The notes under the pieces: generated by a model | What the model was told of the DNA's origin: nothing | Seen by the model: only the letters and a program-made list of their open reading frames with translations | The model's database searches: none | Position numbers and translations under genes: made by a program | In this document: positions 5,889 through 5,926 of the stretch, piece by piece | Numbering within the stretch: the first letter of the stretch is position 1 | Layout: each line of letters begins with the position of its first letter | Source of the DNA: Lachnospiraceae bacterium | GTDB taxonomy: Bacteria; Bacillota_A; Clostridia; Lachnospirales; Lachnospiraceae | Direction: 5' to 3' | NCBI GenBank assembly: GCA_028694115.1 | Contig: JAQUUB010000101.1 | Location: 10,358 to 16,283, forward strand | DNA: 5,926 nt

Positions 5889-5926
5889 ACCTCCCTTTTC
5901 GTGTATAATTAGTTCACCACAAACAA

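Noticed and set aside
5904..5909. TATAAT on the plus strand as the -10 of a rightward promoter
   Set aside because: No -35 hexamer exists at 16-18 bp upstream and the downstream gene is outside the window, so it cannot be supported.

Overview
The window is AT-rich and every gene I can support is on the minus strand, each with a strong AGGAGG-type ribosome binding site. The gene types (a secreted choice-of-anchor D / putative-Ig repeat protein, a YczE-like membrane protein, a DUF4143-type ATPase and a MerR-TipAS regulator) suggest a low-GC Firmicute, most likely a Clostridia/Lachnospiraceae-type bacterium. That assignment is inferred from composition and gene style; no marker gene is present.

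Layout, from right to left (the direction of transcription): a MerR/TipAS-type regulator (4932-5777) has a 7-bp operator-like dyad upstream (5801-5823) and a terminator-like hairpin 5 nt after its stop (4907-4926). Next comes a roughly 170-bp AT-rich spacer with no gene, followed by four 23-bp tandem repeats (4644-4735). These abut a good promoter (4610-4639) for a DUF4143-type ATPase gene (3307-4584). Another good promoter (3246-3275) drives a 16-codon leader ORF (3169-3219) that overlaps or abuts the start of a YczE-like membrane protein gene (2468-3163 or 3172). That unit ends at a strong hairpin plus T-run (2354-2395). A 23-codon ORF with a good ribosome site (2205-2276) lies in the following gap. 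A promoter candidate (2079-2106) then precedes a large secreted surface protein (start 1987) that runs off the left edge.

The surface protein has a signal peptide, a probable jelly-roll/galactose-binding-like N-terminal region, one choice-of-anchor D domain and at least four putative-Ig repeats of about 90 residues. The repeats show a two-repeat higher-order pattern and recent DNA homogenisation; its C-terminus and anchor are outside the window.

The genes look like independent transcription units, not a single pathway, and I see no evidence of a new multi-gene system. The points most worth a second look are the 23-bp repeat array at the ATPase promoter, the leader ORF coupled to the YczE-like gene, and the 23-codon ORF whose reading continues in the -1 frame.
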